Shown: positions 32,961 to 42,761, counted from the stretch's first letter. The stretch is DNA of 64,000 bases from Streptomyces sp. NBC_00250 (GCF_036192275.1 NZ_CP108088.1:2729501-2793500), one strand, 5' to 3'. The notes: generated by a model not told the origin, from the sequence alone. Translations and numbers: made by a program.

Positions 32961-34100
32961 ATGGCGACGCTTCCTCCGGCACACCGGCCGCCCGGACCGC
33001 GCGGGCACGGGCGCGAGATCCACACGCTCGACGAGTTCGACGAGGCACTCGCCCGGCCCGGTTCAATCGCCGGGCACCGCGTGCAGTCGGTCGACCTCAC
33101 CGACCGGACCTTCGCCCTGCTCACCGCGGTCAGCGCCGACGCCGTCTTCCTCGGCTGCGCCATGCAGCCGGAGGCCGCCGCCAAGGTCCGTGCCGACGGG
33201 GCGCTCGTCTTCCCGCCCGTGCCCGACCTGCCCTTCGACCCGTACCGGGCGACGCTCTACTCCCCCGAGGAACTGTTCGACGGGATCGCCGACACGGGGT
33301 ACGAGGGGACGCCGGACGCGCTGACGTACGAGTGGTTCGGCCGGACACGGGCCGACGGCGACATCTTCGCCTCGATGCTCCGCTCGCTCCACGACGACGC
33401 CGTCTCCGACGCGCTCGACGAACACCTCGACGGCGCCCGGGTCGTCGGCGTGATGGGCGGCCACGCGACGGGCCGGGGCACCGAGGCGTACGCGGGAGCC
33501 GCCAGGCTCGGCAGATCGCTGGCGCGGGCCGGTCTCACCGTGGCGACCGGCGGCGGCCCGGGGGCGATGGAGGCCGCGAACCTCGGCGCGTACACGGCGC
33601 CGCTGCCCGACGAAGCCCTCACCGAGGCGCTCGCCCTGCTCGCCGAAGTCCCGTCGTTCGAACCGTCGGTGACGGACTGGGCCCGCGCGGCCTTCACCGT
33701 ACGGGCCCGTCTGCCGCACGGCGGCGACTCGGTCGGCATCCCCACCTGGTTCTACGGCCACGAACCGCCGAACGCCTTCGCGGGCCACATCGGCAAGTAC
33801 TTCGCCAACGCCACGAGGGAGGACGGCCTCCTCTCCCGCTCCACGGCGGGCGTCGTCTTCCTGCCGGGCGCGGCGGGCACCGTCCAGGAGATCTTCGACA
33901 ACGCGACCCCGAACTACTACGCCTCCCGGGGCACCCCGACCCCGATGGTCCTGGTGGACCGCGCCCACTGGACGCGACGCCTCCCGGCCTGGCCCCTCCT
34001 GGAAAGCCTGTCGGCGGGCCGCCCGATGGCGAACCGCATCGCCCTCGTCGACTCGATCGACGACGCCCCGGAAGCGCTGGAACGACTGGCGAAGGAGTAG
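32961..34100 (+). CDS. LOG-like Rossmann-fold nucleotide-binding protein
   Basis: A 379-aa protein with an N-terminal extension (about 1-150) of unknown fold followed by a lysine-decarboxylase-like/LOG domain. Key motifs are VVGVMGGHATGRG, TGGGPGAMEAAN and FLPGAAGTVQEIFD. True LOG phosphoribohydrolases have PGGxGTxxE; here the second Gly is Ala, while the catalytic Glu is kept. It may hydrolyse a nucleotide monophosphate. ATG at 32961 is the first codon after a spacer from the permease gene. Confidence 0.78.
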   Translation: MATLPPAHRPPGPRGHGREIHTLDEFDEALARPGSIAGHRVQSVDLTDRTFALLTAVSADAVFLGCAMQPEAAAKVRADGALVFPPVPDLPFDPYRATLYSPEELFDGIADTGYEGTPDALTYEWFGRTRADGDIFASMLRSLHDDAVSDALDEHLDGARVVGVMGGHATGRGTEAYAGAARLGRSLARAGLTVATGGGPGAMEAANLGAYTAPLPDEALTEALALLAEVPSFEPSVTDWARAAFTVRARLPHGGDSVGIPTWFYGHEPPNAFAGHIGKYFANATREDGLLSRSTAGVVFLPGAAGTVQEIFDNATPNYYASRGTPTPMVLVDRAHWTRRLPAWPLLESLSAGRPMANRIALVDSIDDAPEALERLAKE

Positions 34101-34192
34101 CACCGGCGGTTCTCCCTCCTCCCCCGCGCGGCGGAGCGGGACGCGACCACGGACCGACGTCCGGCGGGCCCCTCCCCCGGGAGGCTCGGACC

Positions 34193-35179
34193 ATGACGCC
34201 GAAGACACTCCCCGCCGACCGGCCGACCTGGGCCGACCGACCCTCCTGGGCGACTCACGCCGCCCTCCTCTGGTCGCTGCTGTACGCCACGGGCGCGGCC
34301 CTCGCCGCCCTCACCGGGCCCGCGTTCGGCTACGCGCTCCTCGCCAAGGGGACGGGGACGGCCGCCGAGGCGGCCGCGGCGGCGCTGTACGGGACCACCG
34401 CCGTCCTCGCGTACACGCTGCTCCGCCGCCCCGGCACGAGGTGGCTGTCCACCGCGGCGTGGGCGGTCGTCCCGCTCTGTCTGACCTCGGGCTTCGGAGC
34501 CCTTCTCAGCCCGGTCCACCTGCTGTTCTTCCTGTCCCGCAACCAGCCGCCGATCGACTGGGCGGCCCTGGCCAACCAGAGTCTCGCCGTCCTCGGTGCG
34601 GTCCTGTGGGGGTACGCGGCCCTCGCCCACCGCCGCAGGGCGCGCGGCACCTGCCTCCACTGCGGCGGACGCGCCCCCGTCCCGGCGGCCCACGAGAGCG
34701 GCACCCGCGCCGGCCTGGTCGCCGTCGCCGCCCTCTTCCCCTACGCCGCCCTGAAGACGGCCTGGGCGTTCGGCATCACTCCCGGTTTCACCGGCACCGG
34801 CCGCCCCGGCGCCGACCCGACGTACACCAGCGACCTGGGCCTGTGGCTGTACGACCACGGGGTCGACGTCACCGCGGTCCTCGCCGTCCTCGGCATGCTC
34901 CTCGCGCTCGCCCTGACCCGCCCCTGGGGGCGGCGGCTGCCCCGGCTGCCGCTGCTCGCGCTCGGCTGGGCCGGGGCGGGCGCGCTCGCCCCGTTCGGGG
35001 CCTTCCTGGCCGTCACCGGCGTACTGGCCTGGACGGGGGCGATCAGCCTGGGCCTCGCAGACCACGCCCCCTGGGTGTTCGTCGTCGCCTACGGCGGCTT
35101 CTCCTGCTACGGCCTCGCCCTGGGCCGCGCGACGCTCCTCCACCAGCGATCGGCCTTCAAGACCTGCGACCGCTGCTAG
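34193..35179 (+). CDS. Hypothetical multi-pass membrane protein
   Basis: A 328-aa membrane protein with seven to eight predicted helices, including HAALLWSLLYATGAALAALTG, WAVVPLCLTSGFGALLS and VTAVLAVLGMLLALAL. A cytoplasmic loop holds CLHCGGR and the C-terminus holds CDRC, which could together bind zinc. GGGAGG lies 10 nt upstream of the ATG at 34193. No transport motif is seen. I do not recognise a named family. Confidence 0.78.
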   Translation: MTPKTLPADRPTWADRPSWATHAALLWSLLYATGAALAALTGPAFGYALLAKGTGTAAEAAAAALYGTTAVLAYTLLRRPGTRWLSTAAWAVVPLCLTSGFGALLSPVHLLFFLSRNQPPIDWAALANQSLAVLGAVLWGYAALAHRRRARGTCLHCGGRAPVPAAHESGTRAGLVAVAALFPYAALKTAWAFGITPGFTGTGRPGADPTYTSDLGLWLYDHGVDVTAVLAVLGMLLALALTRPWGRRLPRLPLLALGWAGAGALAPFGAFLAVTGVLAWTGAISLGLADHAPWVFVVAYGGFSCYGLALGRATLLHQRSAFKTCDRC

Positions 35180-35191
35180 AGACGCCCCGGG

Positions 35192-35839
35192 TCACTTCCG
35201 CCAGAAGAGGTGGTGCGTCACACCACCGCGCGGACTGGGCACGACGTCGCGGTGGAAGCGGTCGAGCAGCTCGTCGGGCGACTCCCAGAGCCGGACCCCG
35301 GCGCCGAGCTTCACCGGCGCGACCGCGACGTGCAGGGTGTCGACGAGGTCGGCGTCGAGGAACTCACGGATGACGGTGGCCCCGCCGCCGAGCCGGACGT
35401 CCTTGCCGTCCGCCTCCTCCTTCGCCCGCGCCAGCACGGTCGCCGGATCGCCGTCGACGAAGTGGAACGTCGTGTCGGAGAGCGTGAACGAGGGACGCGG
35501 GTGGTGGGTCAGCACGAAGACCGGCGTGTGGAACGGCGGCTCGTCGCCCCACCAGCCCTGCCATGCGTAGTCCTCCCAGGGCCCGCGCTGGGGCCCGAAC
35601 TTGTTGCGGCCCATGATCTCGGCACCGATGTTGTGGGAGAAGTCCCGCGTGAGGTAGTCGTCGAGGCCGCGGCTGCCCCCGGGGTCGGTGCGGTTGGGCC
35701 AGCTCGCCGTGGCACCCGCCCAGGAGAACATCTCCCCGGGATCCGCGTGCCCGAAGGGATGCTCCAGGCTCTGGCCCTCACCGGTACCGAAACCGTCGGA
35801 CGAGACCATGAAGTTCTGGACTTTGAGCAGCTGGCCCAT
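35192..35839 (-). CDS. RibD C-terminal/dihydrofolate reductase-like protein
   Basis: A 215-aa protein with the DHFR/RibD-C fold: an N-terminal strand KVQNFMVSSDGF, the NADP-binding region with IMGRNKFGPQRGPW, VFVLTHHPRPSF and the late VRLGGGATVIREFLDADLVD. Family members reduce pterin- or pyrimidine-like substrates; the true substrate is unknown. ATG at 35839 has a GGAGGAAAG site. It is convergent with the membrane protein gene and 12 nt from its stop. Confidence 0.87.
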   Translation of the reverse strand: MGQLLKVQNFMVSSDGFGTGEGQSLEHPFGHADPGEMFSWAGATASWPNRTDPGGSRGLDDYLTRDFSHNIGAEIMGRNKFGPQRGPWEDYAWQGWWGDEPPFHTPVFVLTHHPRPSFTLSDTTFHFVDGDPATVLARAKEEADGKDVRLGGGATVIREFLDADLVDTLHVAVAPVKLGAGVRLWESPDELLDRFHRDVVPSPRGGVTHHLFWRK

Positions 35840-35948
35840 GGCTTTCCTCCTGTGCGTTCGCCGAAAGGCGCCGGGACGACGACGCCGGAACAACACCAAG
35901 GAGACTCCCCCGAAGGGGAAAACTCATCGCACCCACCACGACGTGTCG

Positions 35949-36977
35949 CTACGGAGACCCGTCGCCGAGCACCACCACGTCCTCCGCCCGGAACTCCACC
36001 CCCACCTCGGCGTCCTCCCCCGGCACCTCCCGCAGCGGAAGCTCCGCGTCCAGCGGCGGTCCGTCCGCCGGGCGGAGCCGTACGGCCACATGGCTGCCCC
36101 GGAAGGTCCGGGACTCGACCGTCCACACCGGCCCTTCCTCCACGGGTACCAGCCGTACCCCGCCGGGCCGGACGAGGAGCCGACGCTCGCCCTGCGGCGA
36201 GCCCTCCGGCACCGGGACCTTCCCCCACACGGTGTCCGCGACCGGTCCGGTCACCAGCGCCGCCACCACGTTGTCGAAGCCCAGGAACCGGGCCACGAAC
36301 TCGGAGGCCGGCCGCGACCACACGTCGACGGGGGCACCCGACTGGGCGATGCGGCCGTCCCGCATGACCACGACCCGGTCGGCGAGCGCGAACGCCTCGC
36401 CCTGGTCGTGGGTCACGGCGAGGACCGTCGTCCCCAGCCTCCCGAAGAGCTGCCGCAGCTCCACGACGAGCCGCTCCCGCAGCCCCCGGTCGAGCTGGCC
36501 GAGTGGTTCGTCGAGCATGAGCAGCCGGGGCCGGGGCGCCAGGGCCCGGGCCAGCGCCACCCGCTGCTGTTCGCCGCCCGAGAGCGCGGCGACGGACCGC
36601 CGCTCGGCGCCGGGCAGACCGACGAGGTCGAGCAGCTCCCTCACCCGCCCGGCCTGCTCGGCCCTCCCGGCCCCGCGCATCCGCAGCCCGAAGGCGACAT
36701 TGCCGCCGACGTCCCGCTGCGGGAACAGCTGATGGTCCTGGAACATCAGGCCGACGCCCCGCCGGTGCACCGGCACCCCGCGCTGGTCGGCGCCCCCGAG
36801 CAGCACCCGCCCGCCGTCCAGGGCCTGGAGCCCGGCGACGGCACGCAGCAGCGTGGACTTGCCGCTGCCGCTGGGCCCGAGCACACACACGATCTCGTGG
36901 TCGGCGACGTCGAGGTCCACGGCGTCGAGGACGGCCCGCTCCCCGAACCGTACGGTCGCCCCGTCGAGTCTCAGCAT
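35949..36977 (-). CDS. thiQ: Thiamine ABC transporter ATP-binding protein
   Basis: A 342-aa ATPase of the ThiQ/FbpC group: Walker A GPSGSGKST, Q-loop FQDHQLFP, signature LSGGEQQRVALARAL, Walker B LLMLDEP and switch His in VTHDQGEA. The C-terminus carries a short TOBE-like domain. Its ATG overlaps the permease stop by one base. Assignment to thiamine, not iron, rests on the TPP riboswitch in front of the operon. Confidence 0.88.
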   Translation of the reverse strand: MLRLDGATVRFGERAVLDAVDLDVADHEIVCVLGPSGSGKSTLLRAVAGLQALDGGRVLLGGADQRGVPVHRRGVGLMFQDHQLFPQRDVGGNVAFGLRMRGAGRAEQAGRVRELLDLVGLPGAERRSVAALSGGEQQRVALARALAPRPRLLMLDEPLGQLDRGLRERLVVELRQLFGRLGTTVLAVTHDQGEAFALADRVVVMRDGRIAQSGAPVDVWSRPASEFVARFLGFDNVVAALVTGPVADTVWGKVPVPEGSPQGERRLLVRPGGVRLVPVEEGPVWTVESRTFRGSHVAVRLRPADGPPLDAELPLREVPGEDAEVGVEFRAEDVVVLGDGSP

Positions 36978-38665
36978 CAGAACTCCCCCGAGGTGCGTTC
37001 GGTCCGGAGCCGTTCGAGCAGCAGCAGGGACACCGCGCACACCACCATGAGGATCGTCGAGAGGGCCATCGCCTGGCCGTAGTTGAGTTCCCCGGGCCGG
37101 CCGAGGAGCCGGGCCACCGCCACGGTCAGCGTCGGACTGTCGGGCCGGGCGATGAAGACCGTCGCACCGAACTCGCCGAGCGACACGGCGAACGCGAACC
37201 CGGCGGCGATCAGCAGCGCCCGCCGCACCAGCGGCAGATCCACCTCCCGCCAGGCCCGCCACGGCGAGGCACCGAGCACGGCCGCCGCCTCCCGCAGCCG
37301 CTCGTCCACCGCCCGCAGCACCGGCAGCATCGTCCGTACGACGAAGGGCACACCGACCAGCGCCTGCGCGAGGGGGACGAGGATCCAGCTGGCCCGCAGG
37401 TCGAACGGCGGCTCGTCGAGCGTGATGAGGAACCCGAAGCCGACGGTCACCGCCGACACCCCGAGCGGCAGCATGAGCAGCGCGTCGAAACCCCGCACGA
37501 GCCGCCCGGCACGCCGGGTCAGCGCCGCCGCCGCGAGTCCCCCGATGACCAGGGCGATCAGGGTGGCGACGACGGCGTACCGGAGCGAGTTCCCGATCGT
37601 GTCGAGCAGCGGCACGAGGAAGGTGCCGGAGGGGTCCGGGGTCTGCAGCGCCCGGTAGTAGTCGAGCCCGTAACCGTGGGACGTGGCGAACGACCGCTCG
37701 ACGAGCACCCCGAGCGGCAGCACGATCAGCAGGGCGACCGACAGCAGGACACCCGCGAACAGCGCCCACTGGCCGAGGCCCCGTGGCCTGCGCGCGGTCT
37801 GCTCGGGCGCGACCAGCTTCAGCGCGGTCTCCCGCCGGCGCACGATCCGGGCGTGCACGGCGAGAACGGCGCCGACCGCGAAGAACTGCACCATCGTGAG
37901 GACGGCCGCCGTCGTCAGATCGAAACGGACCACGGTCTGCCGGTAGATCTCCGTCTCCAGAGTGGAGTACGTGGACCCGCCGAGGATCTGGACGACGGCG
38001 AACGAACTCGCGGTGAAGAGGAACACCATCAGCGCGGCCGCCGCGACGGACGGGGCGAGCGCCGGAAGCGTCACGGTCCGCCACGCCCTCCAGCGGGACG
38101 CGCCGAGGACCCGGGCGGCCTCCTCCTGGCGCGGGTCGAGCTGCGCCCACAGGCCCCCGACGGTCCGTACGACGACCGCGTAGTTGAAGAACACATGGGC
38201 GATCAGGATCGCCCAGACCGTGCCGTCGAGCCGCAGGCCCCACAGCTCGTCGAGCAGCCCGCCACGCCCGACCAGGGCGAGGAACGCCGTACCGACCATG
38301 ACGGTCGGCATCACGAAGGGCACGGTGACGACGGCCCGCAGCAGCCCCTTGCCGCGGAAGTCGAAGCGCGCGAAGACGTACGCCCCGGGCAGGGCGATCA
38401 GCAGGGTCAGCCCGGTGGAGGCGAGTGCCTGCCAGCAGGTGAACCACAGGACGTCGAGGATCTCCGGCCGGCTCAGCGTCTCGCCGAACCGGCCGAACTG
38501 CCACGCCCCGTCGACCCGCAGCCCGCGCTCGACGATCGAGACGACGGGCCAGGCGAAGAAGAGCGCGAAGAAGACGACGGGCACGACCATCAGGCCGAGC
38601 CGCGCCGCGCTTCCCTTGCGGTCGGGGACTACTTCAGAACGAGCGACGACCACTGCTGGATCCAC
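36977..38665 (-). CDS. thiP: Thiamine ABC transporter permease (two fused halves)
   Basis: A 562-aa permease with about twelve helices and two EAA loops (QEEAARVLGASRWRAWRTVTLP and REAAAVLGASPWRAWREVDLP), the fused ThiP/FbpB layout. GTG at 38665 overlaps the 3' end of thiB by 37 nt; GTG at 38653 is an alternative. It would move thiamine or TPP into the cell with ThiB and ThiQ. Confidence 0.88.
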   Translation of the reverse strand: MDPAVVVARSEVVPDRKGSAARLGLMVVPVVFFALFFAWPVVSIVERGLRVDGAWQFGRFGETLSRPEILDVLWFTCWQALASTGLTLLIALPGAYVFARFDFRGKGLLRAVVTVPFVMPTVMVGTAFLALVGRGGLLDELWGLRLDGTVWAILIAHVFFNYAVVVRTVGGLWAQLDPRQEEAARVLGASRWRAWRTVTLPALAPSVAAAALMVFLFTASSFAVVQILGGSTYSTLETEIYRQTVVRFDLTTAAVLTMVQFFAVGAVLAVHARIVRRRETALKLVAPEQTARRPRGLGQWALFAGVLLSVALLIVLPLGVLVERSFATSHGYGLDYYRALQTPDPSGTFLVPLLDTIGNSLRYAVVATLIALVIGGLAAAALTRRAGRLVRGFDALLMLPLGVSAVTVGFGFLITLDEPPFDLRASWILVPLAQALVGVPFVVRTMLPVLRAVDERLREAAAVLGASPWRAWREVDLPLVRRALLIAAGFAFAVSLGEFGATVFIARPDSPTLTVAVARLLGRPGELNYGQAMALSTILMVVCAVSLLLLERLRTERTSGEF

Positions 38666-39738
38666 GGGTCACGCTTCTCGGCGATCTTCTCGGGCGCCAT
38701 GGTCTCCGGCTTCTCGACGACCACACCGTGCCGGGTGAAGAGCTCGGGCAGGGCCGCGTCCTTCGCCACCGGGTTGACGAACATCTGGAGCGGCATGTCC
38801 TCCTGGAACCTCTTCGAGATCAGGAAGTCGATCAGCGCCTTGCCGCCCTCGGGGTTCTTCGCCCCGTTCAGCAGACCCGCGAACTCCGTCTGCCGGAAGC
38901 AGGTGCCGGTGGACACCCCGGTGGGCGCCACCTTCGGCTGCGGCTCGCCGTAGAGCACCTCGACCGGCGGGCTGGAGGCGTACGACACGACGAGCGGCCG
39001 GTCGCCCTTGGCCTGCTTGCCGCCGGCCGAGCCGGAGAACTCCTGGTTGTAGGCGAGCTCCCAGCTGTCGACGGTCTTCACACCGTTCGCCTTCAGCTTC
39101 GACCAGTAGCCCTGCCAGCCGTCGTCGCCGAACTTCGCGGCCGTACCGAGCAGGAAGCCGAGACCCGGGGAGGACCGCTCGGGATTCTCGACGACGAGCA
39201 GGTTCTTGTACGCGGGCTTCGCCAGGTCGTCGAAGGTCACCGGCGGCGCCAGCTTCTTGTCGGCGAAGTACTTCTTGTCGTAGTTGACGCAGATGTCACC
39301 GGAGTCGATCGGCGTGACCCGCTCCTCCTTGTCGAGCTGGTACTCGGCCGGAACCCGGTCCAGGCCCTTCGCCGCGTACGGCACGAAGATCCCGTTGTCG
39401 AGGGCGCGGGACAGCAGCGTGTTGTCGACGCCGAAGAAGACATCGCCCTGCGGGGACCCCTTGGTCAGGATCTCCTTGTTGACGGCCTCGCCGGCGTCGC
39501 CGCTCTTCAGCACCTTCACGGTGAAGCCGGTCTGCTTGGTGAACTCGGCCAGCACCTCCTTGGAGGCGTTGAACGAGTCGTGACTCACGAGGGTCACGGT
39601 CTTCGGCACGGGCGCGCCGGACTTGCCCGCGGCGTCCCGGACGTCCTCCGTGCCGCAGGCGGCAAGGGTGGTGACGCCCAGCGCCGCGACGAGCGCGGCG
39701 GCAGCGGCCTTCTTGATGCTCACCGGATTGGTGCTCAC
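38629..39738 (-). CDS. thiB: Thiamine-binding lipoprotein
   Basis: A 369-aa binding protein with a lipobox signal peptide (VTTLAAC near residue 26) and ThiB features: VTLVSHDSFNASKEVL, GDVFFGVDNTLLSRAL, FVPYAAKGLDRVP and VVENPERSSPGLGFLL. GTG at 39738 has a GGAGGAAT site 5-6 nt upstream. It is first in thiB-thiP-thiQ and lies directly behind a TPP riboswitch and a regulatory hairpin. Confidence 0.92.
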   Translation of the reverse strand: MSTNPVSIKKAAAAALVAALGVTTLAACGTEDVRDAAGKSGAPVPKTVTLVSHDSFNASKEVLAEFTKQTGFTVKVLKSGDAGEAVNKEILTKGSPQGDVFFGVDNTLLSRALDNGIFVPYAAKGLDRVPAEYQLDKEERVTPIDSGDICVNYDKKYFADKKLAPPVTFDDLAKPAYKNLLVVENPERSSPGLGFLLGTAAKFGDDGWQGYWSKLKANGVKTVDSWELAYNQEFSGSAGGKQAKGDRPLVVSYASSPPVEVLYGEPQPKVAPTGVSTGTCFRQTEFAGLLNGAKNPEGGKALIDFLISKRFQEDMPLQMFVNPVAKDAALPELFTRHGVVVEKPETMAPEKIAEKRDPWIQQWSSLVLK

Positions 39739-39775
39739 TGAGATTCCTCCTGGGTATGACCAGGAAGAGACGCGG

Positions 39776-39811
39776 CCCTGCCCACGACCGGCGAACCGGA
39801 CGCGGGCAGGG
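39776..39811 (-). terminator. Hairpin between TPP riboswitch and thiB
   Basis: CCCTGCCC pairs with GGGCAGGG with an inner partly paired loop. It sits between the aptamer and the thiB ribosome site. It probably serves as the expression platform, as a terminator or a stem that hides the ribosome site when TPP is bound. Confidence 0.65.
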
Positions 39812-39835
39812 CGCAACAGCTTGAGTTAACGACCG

Positions 39836-39925
39836 AACTTCCTACCCAGAATGACCTGGGCAAGGTTCAGAGGGTCTGCGGTCCTACGGTGACCGCACTC
39901 TCAGCGCTGTGGCGCTCCCCTGTCG
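39836..39925 (-). ncRNA. TPP riboswitch (THI element) controlling thiBPQ
   Basis: The minus strand contains the conserved THI-box parts in order: GGGGAGCGCC near 39911-39920, CTGAGAG (39898-39904), then CTCTGAACCT and GGTCATTCTGGG followed by TAGGAAG near 39836. These match the pyrimidine- and phosphate-sensing arms of the TPP aptamer. TPP binding should reduce expression of the thiamine importer downstream. Confidence 0.92.
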
Positions 39926-39960
39926 GAATATGGAGATGTGTTCGAGCTCAGACTACAAGG

Positions 39961-41067
39961 TCAGCGCTCGGCGGCGGCCAGCTGTCCACAGGCACCGTCG
40001 ATCTCCTGACCTCGGGTGTCCCGCACGGTCACCGGCACGCCGTGGCGCGCGATGGCCTCGACGAAGGCCTTCTCGTCCTCCGGACGCGACGCCGTCCACT
40101 TCGAACCCGGCGTCGGGTTCAGCGGGATCAGGTTGACGTGGACCCGACGTCCCTTGAGCAGCCGGCCCAGCAGGTCACCGCGCCACGCCTGGTCGTTGAT
40201 GTCCCGGATCAGCGCGTACTCGATGGAGATCCGGCGCCCGGACTTCTCGGCGTACTCCCAAGCGGCGTCGAGGACCTCACGCACCTTCCAGCGCGTGTTG
40301 ACCGGCACCAGGGTGTCCCGCAGCTCGTCGTCCGGGGCGTGCAGCGAGACCGCGAGACGGCACTTGAAGCCCTCGTCGGCGAACCGCAGCATCGCGGGCA
40401 CGAGCCCGACGGTGGACACGGTGATCCCGCGCTGGGACAGCCCCAGCCCGTCAGGCTCGGGGTCGGTCAGCCGACGGATCGAGCCGACGACCCGCTTGTA
40501 GTTAGCGAGCGGCTCCCCCATGCCCATGAACACGATGTTGGAGAGCCGCGCCGGCCCCCCGGGCACCTCCCCGTCCCGCAGCGAGCGCATGCCGTCCACG
40601 ATCTGGTGCACGATCTCGGCGGTCGACAGGTTCCGGTCGAGCCCGGCCTGCCCCGTCGCGCAGAACGGGCAGTTCATCCCGCAGCCGGCCTGCGAGGAGA
40701 TGCACATCGTCACCCGGTCCGGGTAGCGCATGAGCACCGACTCGACGAGCGTGCCGTCGTGCAGCCGCCACAGGGTCTTACGGGTGGTGTCGTCGTCGCA
40801 CGAGATGTGCCGCACCACGGACATCAGATCGGGCAGCAGCTCCCCGGCCAGCTTCTCCCGCGAGGCGGCCGGAATGTCCGTCCACTCGGCGGGATCGTGC
40901 GCGTACCGCGCGAAGTAGTGGGTGGACAGCTGCTTGGCGCGGAAGGGCTTCTCGCCGATCGCGGCGACGGCCTCCTTCCGCTCGGCGGGCGTGAGGTCGG
41001 CCAGGTGCCGCGGCGGCTTCTTGGCTCCGCGGGGGGCGACGAAAGTGAGTTCTCCGGGCTTGGGCAT
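39961..41067 (-). CDS. rlmN: 23S rRNA (adenine2503-C2)-methyltransferase (also tRNA A37)
   Basis: A 368-aa radical SAM enzyme that methylates C2 of A2503 in 23S rRNA and A37 of some tRNAs. The [4Fe-4S] motif CxxxCxxC is in [15 protein letters not shown], with the SAM region GMGEPLANY and a late Cys in GACGQL used for the methyl shuttle. The ATG at 41067 gives a standard Streptomyces N-terminus. It sits between the thiamine operon and the MFS gene on the same strand. Confidence 0.94.
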   Translation of the reverse strand: MPKPGELTFVAPRGAKKPPRHLADLTPAERKEAVAAIGEKPFRAKQLSTHYFARYAHDPAEWTDIPAASREKLAGELLPDLMSVVRHISCDDDTTRKTLWRLHDGTLVESVLMRYPDRVTMCISSQAGCGMNCPFCATGQAGLDRNLSTAEIVHQIVDGMRSLRDGEVPGGPARLSNIVFMGMGEPLANYKRVVGSIRRLTDPEPDGLGLSQRGITVSTVGLVPAMLRFADEGFKCRLAVSLHAPDDELRDTLVPVNTRWKVREVLDAAWEYAEKSGRRISIEYALIRDINDQAWRGDLLGRLLKGRRVHVNLIPLNPTPGSKWTASRPEDEKAFVEAIARHGVPVTVRDTRGQEIDGACGQLAAAER

Positions 41068-41090
41068 GGTGCTACCAGTGTCGCAGACGC

Positions 41091-41150
41091 GCGCGCGTGG
41101 CCCGGTTCACCGGCTCACGCGCGCACGTGGCCCGGTTCACCGGCTCAGGG
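41091..41150. repeat. 30-bp tandem duplication between MFS gene end and rlmN start
   Basis: Two near-identical 30-bp copies (41091-41120 and 41121-41150) share GTGGCCCGGTTCACCGGCTC. The stop codon of the MFS gene lies in the second copy. Each copy has a small CCGGTTCACCGG hairpin. Confidence 0.85.
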
Positions 41151-42761
41151 GGCGGGGGCCCGGGGCTGTGTCCGGGGGATGTGGTGGGTGAAGAAGAGTG
41201 CCACGACGGACGCGCCGGCCAGGATCGCGAGGGCCGCCCTCAGGCCGTCGAGCCGGGCGGCCTCGTTCGCGTCCAGGGCCGCCGTGGCCACCTCCTCGTC
41301 GGTTCCCGCCTCGTCGAGGGCGGCCGTCAGCTGGGCGTCGGAGAGGAACGGGACACCGCTCTGCAGTTCGACGACGGCCTGGCTCTTGACCTCGGCCGGG
41401 ATCTCCTCGTTCTGCTCCACGGCGCCGAGGAACGACGACGTGAGCGCGGCGATCATCAGCGAACCCGCGAGCGCCGTGCCCATGGAGGAGCCGAGGTTGG
41501 TGACGGCGTTCTGGATCCCTCCGACCTCCGCACTCTCCCGGTCCGGGACCGCGGACACCGTGACCGATCCGAGCTGGGACGCCAGCGCCCCCATCCCGAG
41601 TCCGATCAGCAGCAGCGGGACGGTGACGATCTCCGCTCCGGCCTCCGCGTCCAGCGCGGCCATCAGGACGACCGCACCGGCGAGCAGCGCCACCACCCCG
41701 AGCCGCACCACCCGCCGCGGCGAGACGTCGGGGAGGAGGCGCGGGATCAGGACCGCGGCGGCCAGCAGCGTCAGCGAGAGCGGCAGGATCCGCGCGCCGG
41801 TCTGCAGCGCGGACAGGCCCAGGGCCACGGACAGGTAGAGCGGGACGACGAAGAAGACGCCCATCTGTACGAGGTACTGGAAGAAGAACATCGTCAGACC
41901 GCCGGTGAGCTGCTTGTTCTGCAGCATCGCCGGGTGGATGAGCGGCTCCTTGCCGCGCTTGACGAGCCGGGCCTCCCAGTGGAGGAACAGATACAGCAGG
42001 AGCAGGCCCGCCATCATCAGCCATACGGTCAGCGACACCCCGAGCCATGCGGGCGCGTCGGGCTTCGGCTGGACCCAGCCCCATTCGTCCGAGCGGAGCA
42101 CGCCGTAGACGAAGACCCCGAGCCCGGCGGCGGACAGGAAGGCGCCCAGGAGATCGATGCGCGTGCGTTGCTCGTCGACGGTGTCGGCGATGCGGCGGGC
42201 GAACACCAGGATGACGAGCACCACCAGGACCTCGCCGGCGAAGACCCAGCGCCAGGAGAAGTAGGTCGTGGCGACACCGCCGATGAGCGGCCCGAGCCCG
42301 ATCGCCACGGCGCCCGCCGCCGCCACGATGCCGTACGCCGCGGCGCGGCCCTCGGTGGGGAAGTTGCCGGCCACCAGCGCCACGATCGACGGCAGGATGA
42401 GCGCGGCCCCGATGCCTTCGAGGAACGACCAGCCGAACAGCAGCACGGGGAGGTTCGGCGCGAGCGCCGTGGTCAGCGAGCCGCAGCCGTAGATCACGCA
42501 GCCGATCATGAACGCGCGCCTGCGGCCGATCAGCACCCCGACCTTGCCCCCGGGGATCATGAACATCGCCATCACCAGCGTGTAGGCGGTGATCGCGCCC
42601 TGGATCCCGGTCACCGTGGTGCCCACGTCGTCGGCCACGGTCGCGATCGCGACGTTCATGACGGAGCTGTCGAGGGCCATCAGGAACTGGCCCGCCGCGA
42701 GCGTCAGCAGGACGGCACGTGCCCCTGCGGGTGCGCCGCCGGCGCCTGCCTTGGATGCCAT
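41145..42761 (-). CDS. DHA2-family MFS drug exporter
   Basis: A 538-aa major facilitator with about 14 helices. DHA2 markers include the first-helix LDSSVMNVAIATVADDVG, GGKVGVLIGRRRAF (motif A), WRWVFAGEVL and a polar C-terminal helix pair. It probably exports drugs or metabolites by proton exchange. ATG at 42761 is chosen since an upstream in-frame ATG at 42830 falls inside the cdsA terminator. A polar loop (about 455-510) with alternating Glu and Asp precedes the last helix. Confidence 0.87.
   Translation of the reverse strand: MASKAGAGGAPAGARAVLLTLAAGQFLMALDSSVMNVAIATVADDVGTTVTGIQGAITAYTLVMAMFMIPGGKVGVLIGRRRAFMIGCVIYGCGSLTTALAPNLPVLLFGWSFLEGIGAALILPSIVALVAGNFPTEGRAAAYGIVAAAGAVAIGLGPLIGGVATTYFSWRWVFAGEVLVVLVILVFARRIADTVDEQRTRIDLLGAFLSAAGLGVFVYGVLRSDEWGWVQPKPDAPAWLGVSLTVWLMMAGLLLLYLFLHWEARLVKRGKEPLIHPAMLQNKQLTGGLTMFFFQYLVQMGVFFVVPLYLSVALGLSALQTGARILPLSLTLLAAAVLIPRLLPDVSPRRVVRLGVVALLAGAVVLMAALDAEAGAEIVTVPLLLIGLGMGALASQLGSVTVSAVPDRESAEVGGIQNAVTNLGSSMGTALAGSLMIAALTSSFLGAVEQNEEIPAEVKSQAVVELQSGVPFLSDAQLTAALDEAGTDEEVATAALDANEAARLDGLRAALAILAGASVVALFFTHHIPRTQPRAPAP

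Noticed and set aside
35949..38665. Iron(III) ABC importer
   Set aside because: The fused permease and ATPase resemble Fbp types, but the TPP riboswitch and ThiB-like binding protein favour thiamine.
39889..41838. 649-codon plus-strand frame over the TPP riboswitch and rlmN
   Set aside because: Antisense to rlmN and the MFS gene, with no ribosome site or known domain.
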